Assembly: GCA_001839685.1 (NCBI GenBank)
Contig: MLAK01001103.1
Coordinates: 1-28,497, forward strand
Length of the DNA: 28,497 nt
Direction: 5' to 3'
Source: Tritrichomonas foetus
Taxonomy: Eukaryota; Parabasalia; Tritrichomonadida; Tritrichomonadidae
In this document: piece by piece, positions 10,201 to 17,687 of the stretch
How the letters are laid out: each line of letters opens with the position of its first letter
Numbering within the stretch: position 1 is the stretch's first letter
Notes under the pieces: generated by a model
Seen by the model: the letters and a program-made list of their open reading frames with translations, nothing else
Told to the model about the DNA's origin: nothing
Databases searched by the model: none
Program-made: the position numbers and the translations under genes

Positions 10201-13200
10201 TGGTGGTTTTTCCAAACTAAGTAGTAATGATTGGCTAAATGTTGAACTTGGTGTTGTTAGTCACTTTTCAATTTCTAGTCAAAATTCCAATCTCCCAGAT
10301 GAAAATGCGAATATATCTATGAAATCACAAGTATTAATTGAAAGATGTAGAACAGATAATCTTACTCATTTTAATCGATTTCATATCTTTACTGAAGAAG
10401 ATGAAATTAAAACAATTATTGAAGGAAATATCGAAAATAGTCATAACTTAATGTTTTATTTGGTGAAAGGTGATTTTGTGAATAATTTATGTAACTATCT
10501 ATTTACCCAATTCACCGATAATTATCAAAAAGATTATATAAAATTAATTTTTGATGTTCTTGTTCAAATTATGCCACTTAATAAAAAGGTACAACACTTG
10601 AAAAACATTGAAGATATTAGTCATTATCTTTCATCGAATATTCATATTTTGGATTCTGATTTATTTTTTTGTGTTTATCGAATATTTGAAAAAATAACGA
10701 CCAAAAATGGTGATCAATTTTCAATTAAATGGTTTGAACTTTTAATTTTGGATTTTTGGCTTTGGTCAAGAACCAAACCTTCTGAATTCAAAAGAATTCT
10801 AAATTTTTTTGTACGACAAATTGTGTTTAGCCAAGCATTTTATTTCTGTCGATCTTCATATTTTGCTATGCTTTTAAATCAATATTATTTAATGTTTTGT
10901 ATGAAAGATGATTGCATTACACATGAATATCAAATAGATGATTTTACCATTTTTGATCATAAAGAATATTCAATTATTGACATTGAAGAATGTCGTGTGC
11001 TTTTTGAAATGTTATTGACCAGAGTAGCAACATTGAAAATGGAAAAAAATGGTGCTGATACGCTTTTTTCGCATCTGTTTTCTTCAGAATCATCAAAAAC
11101 AATTTCTACCATGCTTCACCTTTTAGTTGAGGTTTCACCAGAAGTTTTAAGAAGTTCTGAAAATTTTAAAAGAAATTTAGATTTTCTTCATAAATTTATT
11201 AAAGGAAACATAAATAATCTAAACTATGATCCAAATAGTGATCAAAATATTGATATTGTGGTTCAAACAATTTTAATTATTCACCAGCTTGCTGGTGAAG
11301 ATATTCATCACCAATTATTAACAATTTCATTTGAATTAAATTGTGACATGTATAAACTATTTGTTATTTTATCAACATTTGTCCAAAAATATCCTAATCT
11401 GTATATTTTATTAAGTATTTTAGCTTTACAACTTCATGAAATCAAGAAAAATCAAAAAAGCATTATTGATGAAATTAGAAAATTATTATGTTCAATTCTC
11501 TTATTAATTTGTGAAAATTATGAAATCAAATCTTTATTTCAATACTGTCAGTTTTGGTATCTTTGGCCTTGTTTACTTGTTTTTAATGGAAATGATCGGC
11601 AAAAGCAAAAAATATGTCATTTTCTTTCAAAAATGCTTCTTGAAGCGCCTAATAAAATTTCCGATATTGATCATATTGTTGATATTTTTGATCTTATTAC
11701 ATCAGTTTGTGGTTGTTGTACGGCTATGAATGATTCAAATGATATTTCTTTCTTGCTACTTAAAGAATTATGTGAAGAAAACCTCTATAATGAATTATCG
11801 ATTCAAAAACATTCGATTTTACGATGTTTTTATTCGATTTTTATGCATTTTACCAATCAACCAAACAGAAACAGTTTTGTTACTTCACAAATCATTAAAT
11901 CTTTAATGTATCAAATTGATTCAAATAATTACAGCAAAGATCATACTGATGATGATCAAATTGGGGCCCAGAAAGAATTAATGGTGAATTCATTCAAATC
12001 GCCAAAAGAATTTGAATATTTTATTTCTGATAAATTTACAGAATTTCAAATGAAATATCAGATCCGCTTAGATAAAGAAGGAAATTGGGTTGATAAAGCC
12101 AAAGCACAATTCATCGTTAATACCTTTAAAAACATCAATCAGCCTGATCCCAAATTGGAAACCATTTTTTACATTGTTTTGTATTTTCTTGACAAAGATT
12201 CTTATTCATTTGAAAAGAAAATTCAAATACAAACTTCATTCGAGATGATTTTTGCGCCACTGATGCTTGCTTACGATAAGCAGTTCAAATCAAATATTTA
12301 TTCATTTGCTGCAGATTTGAAAGAGTTAATGGATAAATCTTCCCATTTGGTCACTGGAAATCGTCAAGCATTGTGTAATTTGGTTGATATTGATTCAAGA
12401 AAGCTTTTATCTGAAGAAATCATTCGAGCAACACTTCAATGTGATATTCAAGTCATTCCACCACCAAAATTGAAACGTTCTTTAATTTCTGCACCCGATT
12501 TTTGTCCACATTCAATGAAATACTCGCAAATTTTTAAAAAAGTTAATTTATATGTAAATCTCCTTAAATTTAACTCTAAAAATTTGATTAACAATAACTT
12601 AATAGCAAATAGCAATGACTCTAATGCTTATATTAATTATTATAATGAGGCATTTAATGGACGAAGATCACCGAATAAAAGTTATCCGATTCTTGAATTA
12701 AAATGTGTGCGAGTGAAATATGATTCAACAAAGGTTTTCATTTTTCGATTATTTAATGATTGTTTTTGCTTATCTGAATCGAAACATATTCAACTTGATG
12801 ATATTTTAATGATTTTCAATCGAAAGAGAAATAACAATGACACTGCAATTGAAATTTTCACGGTTGATGGACGATCTTTCTTTTTAGATTTCATAGTGAT
12901 TGATCACTCCGTTCTAATTCGGTCTTTTTTGGATGTTAAAATGCCAAACCTAAAATTTATTCCGAAAACTTTTTCAACAGACCAGGCAATTCTTTATGAA
13001 TTAACAAATAAGTGGGAGCAAGGGTTCATTTCAAATTTTGACTATCTTATGTATTTAAATTCTTTTGCTGGACGAACCTTTAATGAAAAATCGTCATATC
13101 CTATTTTCCCTTCAATATTAGCGGATTATCAAAACTGTTCAATTGTTCGTGATATTAATCAACATTTCAAATTTAACTCTGCTAATTTTCGTTCCAAGAA

Positions 13201-14338
13201 TTTACGTGAATCAATAATTGGTCCTTCTTTAATTCCACCTGAGTATTTCTATTTTTGTCGAATGATTGGAAAAAATGACATCCTCCCATGTTGGGCTAAT
13301 TCATCGATAGATTTTATTTATAAACATCGAGTTTTGTTAGAATCCAAAGCTTTAAATGAATCTCTTGCAAAATGGATTGATAATATCTTTGGTACAAAAA
13401 TTAAAAGCCAATATGGTCATACTCAGCTCTTCTTCACCAAGCATCCAATTCGTAAAAACCGTTTAATACATCATATTGACAACCAGCAAAATTTTGCAAT
13501 GAAAAATATTGAAATTAAAAAATCTGTAACAAAAACTTGTGGACCTTTGAAATTTAATATTGTTTTCCTTTTGAAAGATGGCTCATTAATTTCTACGCAA
13601 ATAACCACTTCGGAATTTGTTAATCCGATTGTTTCCATTGAAGAAAGTAAAAAATTGATTGGAAATGTTTCAATTTCATCAATTGATGAAAATTTGTCGA
13701 TTTTTGAACGTGATAAAAGAAAAGTTCATTTCAATCGACATGAATATTACTTAACCGCTGATACTGATTTTTATTTTGCCTTTACTTCTGGTGCAACATA
13801 TTGTCCTGATGATACAACAATCGCTAATGTGAAGTTTGGGTATGATCCTGATATTATTTGGCGTACTTCTGCAAAGATCTGTACGATTGATGTTTCTTGG
13901 AGATTTAAAATTGTTGCTTTTGCAACTGTTGATGGATTTGTGAGAATTGGTTCAGTGAGAAATGGAAATGAAATAAATAAAATCTACATTTTGGATGAAG
14001 TAAAAAGCATCAAAATCACCAAAAATTTCGGATTTGTTGTTTTTGCTTACGATCAAAAAGTTACTGTGCTTTCAATTGATGGTGATTTTATAAAAGAAGT
14101 GAAAATTAAAGATCGAATTATGAAATTGTTTCCAATTGATAGAAGAGGAATTGATATGATTGCATTTATGAATGACAAATGTGAAATTAAATTATTTGAA
14201 GCATTTTATCCAGACAAAATCGTGAATTTATGTTTGTGTGAATGTGAAGTCATGTGTTTGGAGTATGATGCTGCAACTGATGCATTTATTGTTGCCAGGA
14301 AAAATGGTAAAGTTTCGCTTGTTTCATATCCTAATTAA
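7226..14338 (+). CDS. BEACH-domain protein with shortened BEACH core (2370 aa)
   Basis: This large cytosolic protein belongs to the BEACH family (LYST/neurobeachin/LRBA type), which acts as a scaffold in vesicle and lysosome-related traffic. Residues 1-850 look like helical (armadillo-like) repeats. Residues about 860-1010 resemble the concanavalin A-like domain of BEACH proteins (WNHYSIKF, YVSIGGF). About 1730-1905 fit the PH-BEACH domain (CDIQVIPP, ELKCVRV). About 1923-2060 are BEACH: LTNKWEQGFISNFDYLMYLN, AGRTFN, YPIFPSILADY, then IPPEYFYF, ILPCWANSS and WIDNIFG. The normal domain is about 280 residues; here the centre, with the family's HYGTHYSS and RLEPFT region, is absent, leaving about 140. 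Residues 2150-2370 look like degenerate WD40 repeats. The chosen ATG has A at -3. No introns are seen. Confidence 0.9.
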   Translation: MSKFSFLDFHSESHPLITIFTMRNSIFSGLKETDSEMNLIVLSFIPQLDKNTISSMSTSLKSSTNLAELFKKYKLPSRFDPNMINHFYAAISLHKSKSHKSKQYNDTNSKDRNIAWEPIIISVVFAAIVLFIDKDFRSQNEFNDFFHFFSILINKKNKINNLINYGFKMIVEAMSASNNFEWNDKLFSSIFQFILLNKSLDEKMYKTLLEIFRIAFEKGSQEIISQLMKLISQIIIEKRKCIIWNEISYLVILFTPQINLLGKDVLLLISLISNYSNSSSISDIFILLPSILLNTLDFDEDDHLSFPNKLPIPDIAIQDLPYTFSRSNLFENGFKGPDLNPFDLSIDSRSVLNEKTINGVDIISECLTESSYFCREQFFHSYGKMFHILKETNRYIQTCTVFVLLMEKMINYLPIEIFLSILNDTILFAPEHNIYSKHGLDRMINYLRNRVFILVGDSSPSSLSLFFEKADGYPFLFTEHLMRILARPWLIESISNNKNALLIIQTTLKLRFIETNQLNFSNSSENYDIKRARNDNFLFVFQYCKDPQLFQYDNFSRGFFWFIFEDNLTEYIIFFLQVTITNLSTNYEISSLVNIIDRIYHQIVLFYKDKNFQRLSILLTAALSESLVQNIHILPYFEKILPLILETLEIFPCKESLDSCFRIIESWNQMDKDKMFDSNHFRILSTVIKIIEPNNLSTSTYRHLFNLLSLSSNTTDFSHFHIKKPSALSLLLSVFSQYEKSIEFIQYLSSLCDYSEFNIRACHDGDIDLILLDFINSKKETTEIKYRGVSFILHFTYEEIKDLILPFLLRIFVYKSNNGICEKLASIIGQKIDRISILVCSCLSDVISKIQSLPKPKFSIGTFSPNVSFRNVPSKMFSTTFVIKYDINFDAVTILISNTSLHIFSVVDKENDIKLRILTDHMSLYLYTSYKNTEKLVLLIRVLPSSGWNHYSIKFEPFINGYHVQTFMNGSHVNSVDAITSHFKSNKVYVSIGGFSKLSSNDWLNVELGVVSHFSISSQNSNLPDENANISMKSQVLIERCRTDNLTHFNRFHIFTEEDEIKTIIEGNIENSHNLMFYLVKGDFVNNLCNYLFTQFTDNYQKDYIKLIFDVLVQIMPLNKKVQHLKNIEDISHYLSSNIHILDSDLFFCVYRIFEKITTKNGDQFSIKWFELLILDFWLWSRTKPSEFKRILNFFVRQIVFSQAFYFCRSSYFAMLLNQYYLMFCMKDDCITHEYQIDDFTIFDHKEYSIIDIEECRVLFEMLLTRVATLKMEKNGADTLFSHLFSSESSKTISTMLHLLVEVSPEVLRSSENFKRNLDFLHKFIKGNINNLNYDPNSDQNIDIVVQTILIIHQLAGEDIHHQLLTISFELNCDMYKLFVILSTFVQKYPNLYILLSILALQLHEIKKNQKSIIDEIRKLLCSILLLICENYEIKSLFQYCQFWYLWPCLLVFNGNDRQKQKICHFLSKMLLEAPNKISDIDHIVDIFDLITSVCGCCTAMNDSNDISFLLLKELCEENLYNELSIQKHSILRCFYSIFMHFTNQPNRNSFVTSQIIKSLMYQIDSNNYSKDHTDDDQIGAQKELMVNSFKSPKEFEYFISDKFTEFQMKYQIRLDKEGNWVDKAKAQFIVNTFKNINQPDPKLETIFYIVLYFLDKDSYSFEKKIQIQTSFEMIFAPLMLAYDKQFKSNIYSFAADLKELMDKSSHLVTGNRQALCNLVDIDSRKLLSEEIIRATLQCDIQVIPPPKLKRSLISAPDFCPHSMKYSQIFKKVNLYVNLLKFNSKNLINNNLIANSNDSNAYINYYNEAFNGRRSPNKSYPILELKCVRVKYDSTKVFIFRLFNDCFCLSESKHIQLDDILMIFNRKRNNNDTAIEIFTVDGRSFFLDFIVIDHSVLIRSFLDVKMPNLKFIPKTFSTDQAILYELTNKWEQGFISNFDYLMYLNSFAGRTFNEKSSYPIFPSILADYQNCSIVRDINQHFKFNSANFRSKNLRESIIGPSLIPPEYFYFCRMIGKNDILPCWANSSIDFIYKHRVLLESKALNESLAKWIDNIFGTKIKSQYGHTQLFFTKHPIRKNRLIHHIDNQQNFAMKNIEIKKSVTKTCGPLKFNIVFLLKDGSLISTQITTSEFVNPIVSIEESKKLIGNVSISSIDENLSIFERDKRKVHFNRHEYYLTADTDFYFAFTSGATYCPDDTTIANVKFGYDPDIIWRTSAKICTIDVSWRFKIVAFATVDGFVRIGSVRNGNEINKIYILDEVKSIKITKNFGFVVFAYDQKVTVLSIDGDFIKEVKIKDRIMKLFPIDRRGIDMIAFMNDKCEIKLFEAFYPDKIVNLCLCECEVMCLEYDAATDAFIVARKNGKVSLVSYPN

Positions 14339-14341
14339 GAT

Positions 14342-14345
14342 TAAA
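14342..14345 (+). terminator. Polyadenylation signal candidate for the BEACH gene
   Basis: TAAA starting 4 nt after the TAA stop codon (14336-14338), matching the trichomonad stop-proximal UAAA signal. Confidence 0.5.
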
Positions 14346-14478
14346 TTTGTTAGTAGTTTTTCATTTTTTTTCTTTCGTCATTTTTAATATTATTAGTATT
14401 TTTTATACATGTTAACATGTTTTTAATCATCCAATTTTTACAAAGATTGATTTTCTTCAAGAAAATTTGATAAATGTA

Positions 14479-14492
14479 CAGTCGTTTTCGAA
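14479..14492 (+). repeat. Left terminal inverted repeat of the MITE
   Basis: CAGTCGTTTTCGAA, an exact reverse complement of 15219-15232. Its inner half (TTTTCGAA) overlaps the first subterminal repeat. Confidence 0.9.
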
Positions 14493-14594
14493 ATAGAATA
14501 TTTCAGTTTTCGAAATAGAATTTCCTATCGGTTTTATTTTTCTAAATAAAATTTTTTTTTATCGAAATTGAATTATTTTGTTTCGAAATAGAAT
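14485..14594 (+). repeat. Left subterminal repeat cluster
   Basis: TTTCGAAATAGAAT occurs at 14486-14499, 14508-14521 and 14581-14594. A degenerate relative (TATCGAAATTGAAT) lies near 14560. All are in the same orientation. Repeated subterminal motifs of this kind are often transposase-binding sites. Confidence 0.85.
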
Positions 14595-14696
14595 TTCATA
14601 AACCGAAAAATTTTTCAAAATAAAATAATTTTGTTTCGTTTTAAAGTTTCAAAAAATTGATCTTTTTCAATGAGTTTTCTCAAAAAGTTCNAAATN

Positions 14697-14735
14697 NATA
14701 TGGGGTATATGGAGGTATANGGGTGTAGAGGATGT
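14697..14735. repeat. G-rich degenerate short tandem repeat in the MITE centre
   Basis: A run of roughly 10-nt units on the theme TATATGGNGG, containing unresolved bases at 14697 and 14720. It is the only strongly G-rich strand segment in the intergenic DNA. Confidence 0.5.
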
Positions 14736-14823
14736 AGATTCTTCTTTAGGGTGATGGAAATCGACAGGGTTAATATAGAGCGGGGAAAATAAAACTAAAA
14801 AATTTGGCAAAATACGTGATATG

Positions 14824-14842
14824 TGATGTGAAAATCACATCA
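14824..14842. repeat. Perfect hairpin inside the MITE
   Basis: TGATGTGA, a loop of three A, then TCACATCA: an 8-bp perfect stem in the element's interior. No T-run follows to suggest a terminator. It may simply be a relic of the element's internal symmetry. Confidence 0.6.
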
Positions 14843-14992
14843 AAATAACAATATTAATTGGGAAAATATTGATTTTATCTTAATTTTTAGTTAATTTATT
14901 TCTCCCCTTCACAAATTAGATAATAAATAAGTTGTTGATTCATTTTGTTTCATATGAGAGTGTGGAAATTCTTGGGAAACTTATAAAAAAAA

Positions 14993-15203
14993 ATTCTATT
15001 TCGAAACAAAAAAATTTTATTATGAGACAAATTCTGGTTGGTTTGTAAACTATTCAAATTTAAAAATTCTATTTCGAAAAAAATATAGGTTAAGATTCTA
15101 TTTCGAAAACATTGGAAAGCAAATAGAAACATTTTGAAATCTTTTCGAAAAATATTCTAGTTTCCTATATAAACATTTGAAATACTGAAATTCTATTTCG
15201 AAA
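14993..15203 (-). repeat. Right subterminal repeat cluster (inverted)
   Basis: ATTCTATTTCGAAA, the reverse complement of the left motif, occurs at 14993-15006, 15066-15079, 15095-15108 and 15190-15203. All four share one orientation, opposite to the left cluster. Confidence 0.85.
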
Positions 15204-15218
15204 CACTAAGAAAACCAA

Positions 15219-15232
15219 TTCGAAAACGACTG
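15219..15232 (-). repeat. Right terminal inverted repeat of the MITE
   Basis: TTCGAAAACGACTG, the exact reverse complement of the left end. It is followed immediately by TA. Confidence 0.9.
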
Positions 15233-15400
15233 TAATAATCACTTAAAAGAATTCCTATTTTATCGAGAAGTTGAAATTAGACATCATCTATTATAAAAAA
15301 GAAAAATATTGTAGAAAATACAAACATTTAATACAAACATATATATAAATCGATAGATATAAAAATATAAAAGAAAGCAAAATAGATACCGCATACTTTT

Positions 15401-17269
15401 CTATGGCCTGAGACATGGAATTTTCGTTCGATTGTTTCCAATCACAGGCAGCGGCTTTTTCATTTTCATTTTAACTAAACTATTGCATGGGGCAATTTTC
15501 ACCAATGATTGAATTCTTGTTGGTGGCGTTGATTGCAGCATTGATAATGATCTTGGATTCGGTTTCACAATTGGAGGTTTCGATTTCTTTTTGTTCAAAA
15601 TAGAAGATGGATTTCTTGGGATTTTTTCTTGTGTAGATAATTTCTTGACTGTTTCGGATGATTTCTCATTCAAGTTATTTTGATGTAAAGATTTTGGAGG
15701 CATTGGAACGTTCGAATCAATTAGAAACAGACTATCCTCAGTGCCAGAAGGCAAACTCTCAGTTTCTTGACTTGACTCAGAACAACTGTCCATCAAACTC
15801 ACAGCATTACTTGCGCTATTGCCATTCACTGAATAATTGTTTGTTGAACCTTTGTTATTATTAAAAAATTGGTTTTGGTTTTGGCTTTGGTTTTGATTGT
15901 TAGTTTCTTGTTGTTTTGCGATGATTTTCTGCCTCATTTTTGATAGACTCCTTTGTGCAGAAATTCTTGAGAAGTTTACGTTTTTGTAAATTTTTTCTTG
16001 TCGTATTTTTTGTTCATTTTCGAATTGCTTTTTCTTTCTTTCTTGGAGTTGCATGTAATTTCTTTCTTCTCTTTGGAGCTCCAATTCAAATTCGTGTTTT
16101 TTACCATTTCGAATTTGATTGAATTTACTTTCACCATTTTTTAATCGTTTCATTCTCAATTCCGCTTTTTGTTTAACGTAAGCTGCTTTTTCTTCTTGCA
16201 TTTGTTTTTGTCTTTCCTCAACTTTTTTCACTCTTTCTAGAGCTTTTTCAGCTTTTGCTCTTTGTTCATCATCTTGTTTCTTTTTTATATCGGCGATTTT
16301 TTTCCTTTTTTGGTCTGAAAATCTTCCAGAATTGATTTTAGCCTTTCTTCTGTTGGTTGAGGCCAAATTTTTCTTTAATCCATTAACAATTTTTGTTTTA
16401 GTCTTCAAATTTTTAATTTTTGGAATTTTTGGAATCGAATTTTGAGCGGTAACTGATTTATTTTGTGGAATTGAGCTTATAATAATAGAATTTTGGGACG
16501 AAATTTGCGAGGAATTTGACTGAGTTTTAAATTTTGATATAAAATTTTTCCGTTTCCTTCTTGGAATTTTATTTCTATCATTTTCAACTTTTCGATTCTC
16601 ACTCATAGGAATATTTTTAACATGAATGCCACTTTTTGAATGGTTTGTTTTGATTTTGAATTTTTTGGATTTTGAATTTTGTTTTGAAATTCTTTTTGAA
16701 ACTTTTCTTTTCACATTGAGGCCTTTTTTGGTTTTGTCACTTTTTTCATTTTCAGTGTGACTTTGATTTTTTGATGTGAGTTTTTTAATTTGGTCGTTGA
16801 CAATTTTTTCGATTTTTTCGCTGTTTTTTCCTCCCGAAATAATTTTGTTTCGTTCTTCGATGATTTTCGAAATGGTTTCAAAACGTCTTCTTTCAAGTTC
16901 GATCGAAATTTGGAATCGCATTGATGAGTTTTCGCTGTAGTGGTTTATTTCACTTTCCATGTGGGTTGTTGGATTTTTTAGTCCTTCAGTAATTTCTATT
17001 TCATTTTTGGCGTCTTGGGGAACGAGATCTTCTGGGAGAATTTTCAATTTTCGCATGGCTTCGAGTGTAGCTTCTTCAGTGAAAACTGGGGGTTTATTGA
17101 CCATATTTGGTTTCAAATCCATAATTCCAAAAACTTTTTTGTCGTTTTCTTCATTAGCGATATTCGGTTTTGATTTGTTTTCGTTCGGCTCATTTTTTTG
17201 CTCTGGAGTGAATAAAACAGGACTCATAAGTTCTGTGGCGGCGAATATATCGCCGTCATTTGCTTCCAT
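15401..17269 (-). CDS. Basic coiled-coil protein, probably cytoskeleton-associated (622 aa)
   Basis: Not assigned to a named family. The N-terminal part is acidic to neutral and contains a compact motif, EATLEAMRKLKILPEDLVP, at about residues 66-84, then a predicted helix rich in Arg and Glu (IELERRRFETISKIIEERNK, about 122-142). The middle is strongly basic and Lys/Ser/Asn-rich. Residues about 318-455 form a charged single helix or coiled coil (AEKALERVKKVEERQKQMQE) like those of microtubule-binding proteins. A Gln/Asn repeat (QNQSQNQNQ) follows, then a basic Pro-rich tail. The overall plan suggests a microtubule or flagellar-apparatus protein; that is inference. The frame is open 28 codons further upstream but the only extra start there is TTG at 17353, so the ATG at 17269 is used. 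Its context is weak (C at -3), so the N-terminus is uncertain. Confidence 0.8.
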   Translation of the reverse strand: MEANDGDIFAATELMSPVLFTPEQKNEPNENKSKPNIANEENDKKVFGIMDLKPNMVNKPPVFTEEATLEAMRKLKILPEDLVPQDAKNEIEITEGLKNPTTHMESEINHYSENSSMRFQISIELERRRFETISKIIEERNKIISGGKNSEKIEKIVNDQIKKLTSKNQSHTENEKSDKTKKGLNVKRKVSKRISKQNSKSKKFKIKTNHSKSGIHVKNIPMSENRKVENDRNKIPRRKRKNFISKFKTQSNSSQISSQNSIIISSIPQNKSVTAQNSIPKIPKIKNLKTKTKIVNGLKKNLASTNRRKAKINSGRFSDQKRKKIADIKKKQDDEQRAKAEKALERVKKVEERQKQMQEEKAAYVKQKAELRMKRLKNGESKFNQIRNGKKHEFELELQREERNYMQLQERKKKQFENEQKIRQEKIYKNVNFSRISAQRSLSKMRQKIIAKQQETNNQNQSQNQNQFFNNNKGSTNNYSVNGNSASNAVSLMDSCSESSQETESLPSGTEDSLFLIDSNVPMPPKSLHQNNLNEKSSETVKKLSTQEKIPRNPSSILNKKKSKPPIVKPNPRSLSMLQSTPPTRIQSLVKIAPCNSLVKMKMKKPLPVIGNNRTKIPCLRP

Positions 17270-17274
17270 GAGGT

Positions 17275-17343
17275 TTAAAAGGTGCCTTGATAAATTTGCA
17301 ACTTTACAGTATTGAAAAGAGTTTTGAGTATATATATGGTCAT
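17275..17343 (-). other. 22-codon upstream ORF before the basic coiled-coil gene
   Basis: ATG at 17343 (minus strand) opens a frame that stops with TAA at 17275-17277, 5 nt before the chosen ATG at 17269. It lies 33 nt downstream of an initiator-like TCATT. It could be a regulatory upstream ORF, or a sign that the N-terminus of the downstream gene is misjudged (frameshift or unusual intron). I found no GT-AG pair that would join the two frames. Confidence 0.3.
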
Positions 17344-17373
17344 AGTATTCCAAACTTTCTTTAATTATTCTGA

Positions 17374-17396
17374 AATGAATCGCTAAAATTTTAGCG
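17374..17396 (-). promoter_or_regulatory. Palindrome plus initiator-like motif upstream of the basic coiled-coil gene
   Basis: Read on the minus strand, a perfect 16-bp palindrome, CGCTAAAATTTTAGCG (17381-17396), is followed two bases later by TCATTTCAGA, whose TCATT (17374-17378) fits the trichomonad initiator. A palindrome this close to a start site is a natural place for a dimeric factor. Sequence seen directly; role inferred. Confidence 0.4.
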
Positions 17397-17683
17397 GTTT
17401 GTGAAGTTTATTTTCATTTTTGAATTCAGTTGAGAGAGCGAATAAAAAATTGAATAATGTTTATAAAATTTTGTGTGTAGTGAATTCAAATATAATTAAC
17501 GTTTTTTTCTTCTTTCAATTTTAAACACAGAAAAAGTGACATTTATGATTTTGCTGTCCTTTTGACATTTATTTGCCATTTCATTTAGTAGATCAAACTG
17601 ATAGAAAATAGATATATTTAAATTGGTTATCAATGTATATTGATCTTTAATGGAGAAAATTGAGTATATATTAGGCCTAATTA

Positions 17684-17687
17684 TTTA
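17684..17687 (-). terminator. Polyadenylation signal overlapping the CHD stop codon
   Basis: On the minus strand the stop TAA is followed by A, giving TAAA overlapping the stop. This is the classic trichomonad arrangement. Confidence 0.6.

Larger units (their letters stand above)
14479..15232. mobile_element. Non-autonomous TA-flanked inverted-repeat element (mariner-like MITE), 754 bp
   Basis: The ends are perfect 14-bp inverted repeats: CAGTCGTTTTCGAA at 14479-14492 and TTCGAAAACGACTG at 15219-15232. Each is flanked by TA (14477-14478 and 15233-15234), the target duplication typical of Tc1/mariner elements. Inside the left end are three copies of TTTCGAAATAGAAT; inside the right end are four copies of its reverse complement, always facing inward. 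No transposase frame is present, so the element would need a transposase in trans. Ambiguous bases at 14691, 14696, 14697 and 14720 fit a multicopy sequence. Trichomonas carries an abundant mariner family, but I cannot match these ends to it from memory, so the family is inferred from the TA duplication and the end structure. Confidence 0.82.
17270..17684. other. Intergenic region between two minus-strand genes
   Basis: It holds the 5' side of the basic coiled-coil gene (upstream ORF, palindrome, initiator-like motif) and the 3' side of the CHD gene. Beyond those features it is AT-rich DNA with no open frame or RNA gene that I can recognise. Confidence 0.55.

Noticed and set aside
14950..15132. 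60-codon minus-strand open frame inside the MITE
   Set aside because: It is built from the subterminal repeats, is Phe/Asn-rich through base composition, and has no transposase motif such as a DDE/D triad.
17270..17353. TTG-initiated 28-residue N-terminal extension of the basic coiled-coil protein
   Set aside because: TTG is a bacterial alternative start and is not expected as a start codon in this eukaryote; the first ATG is at 17269.
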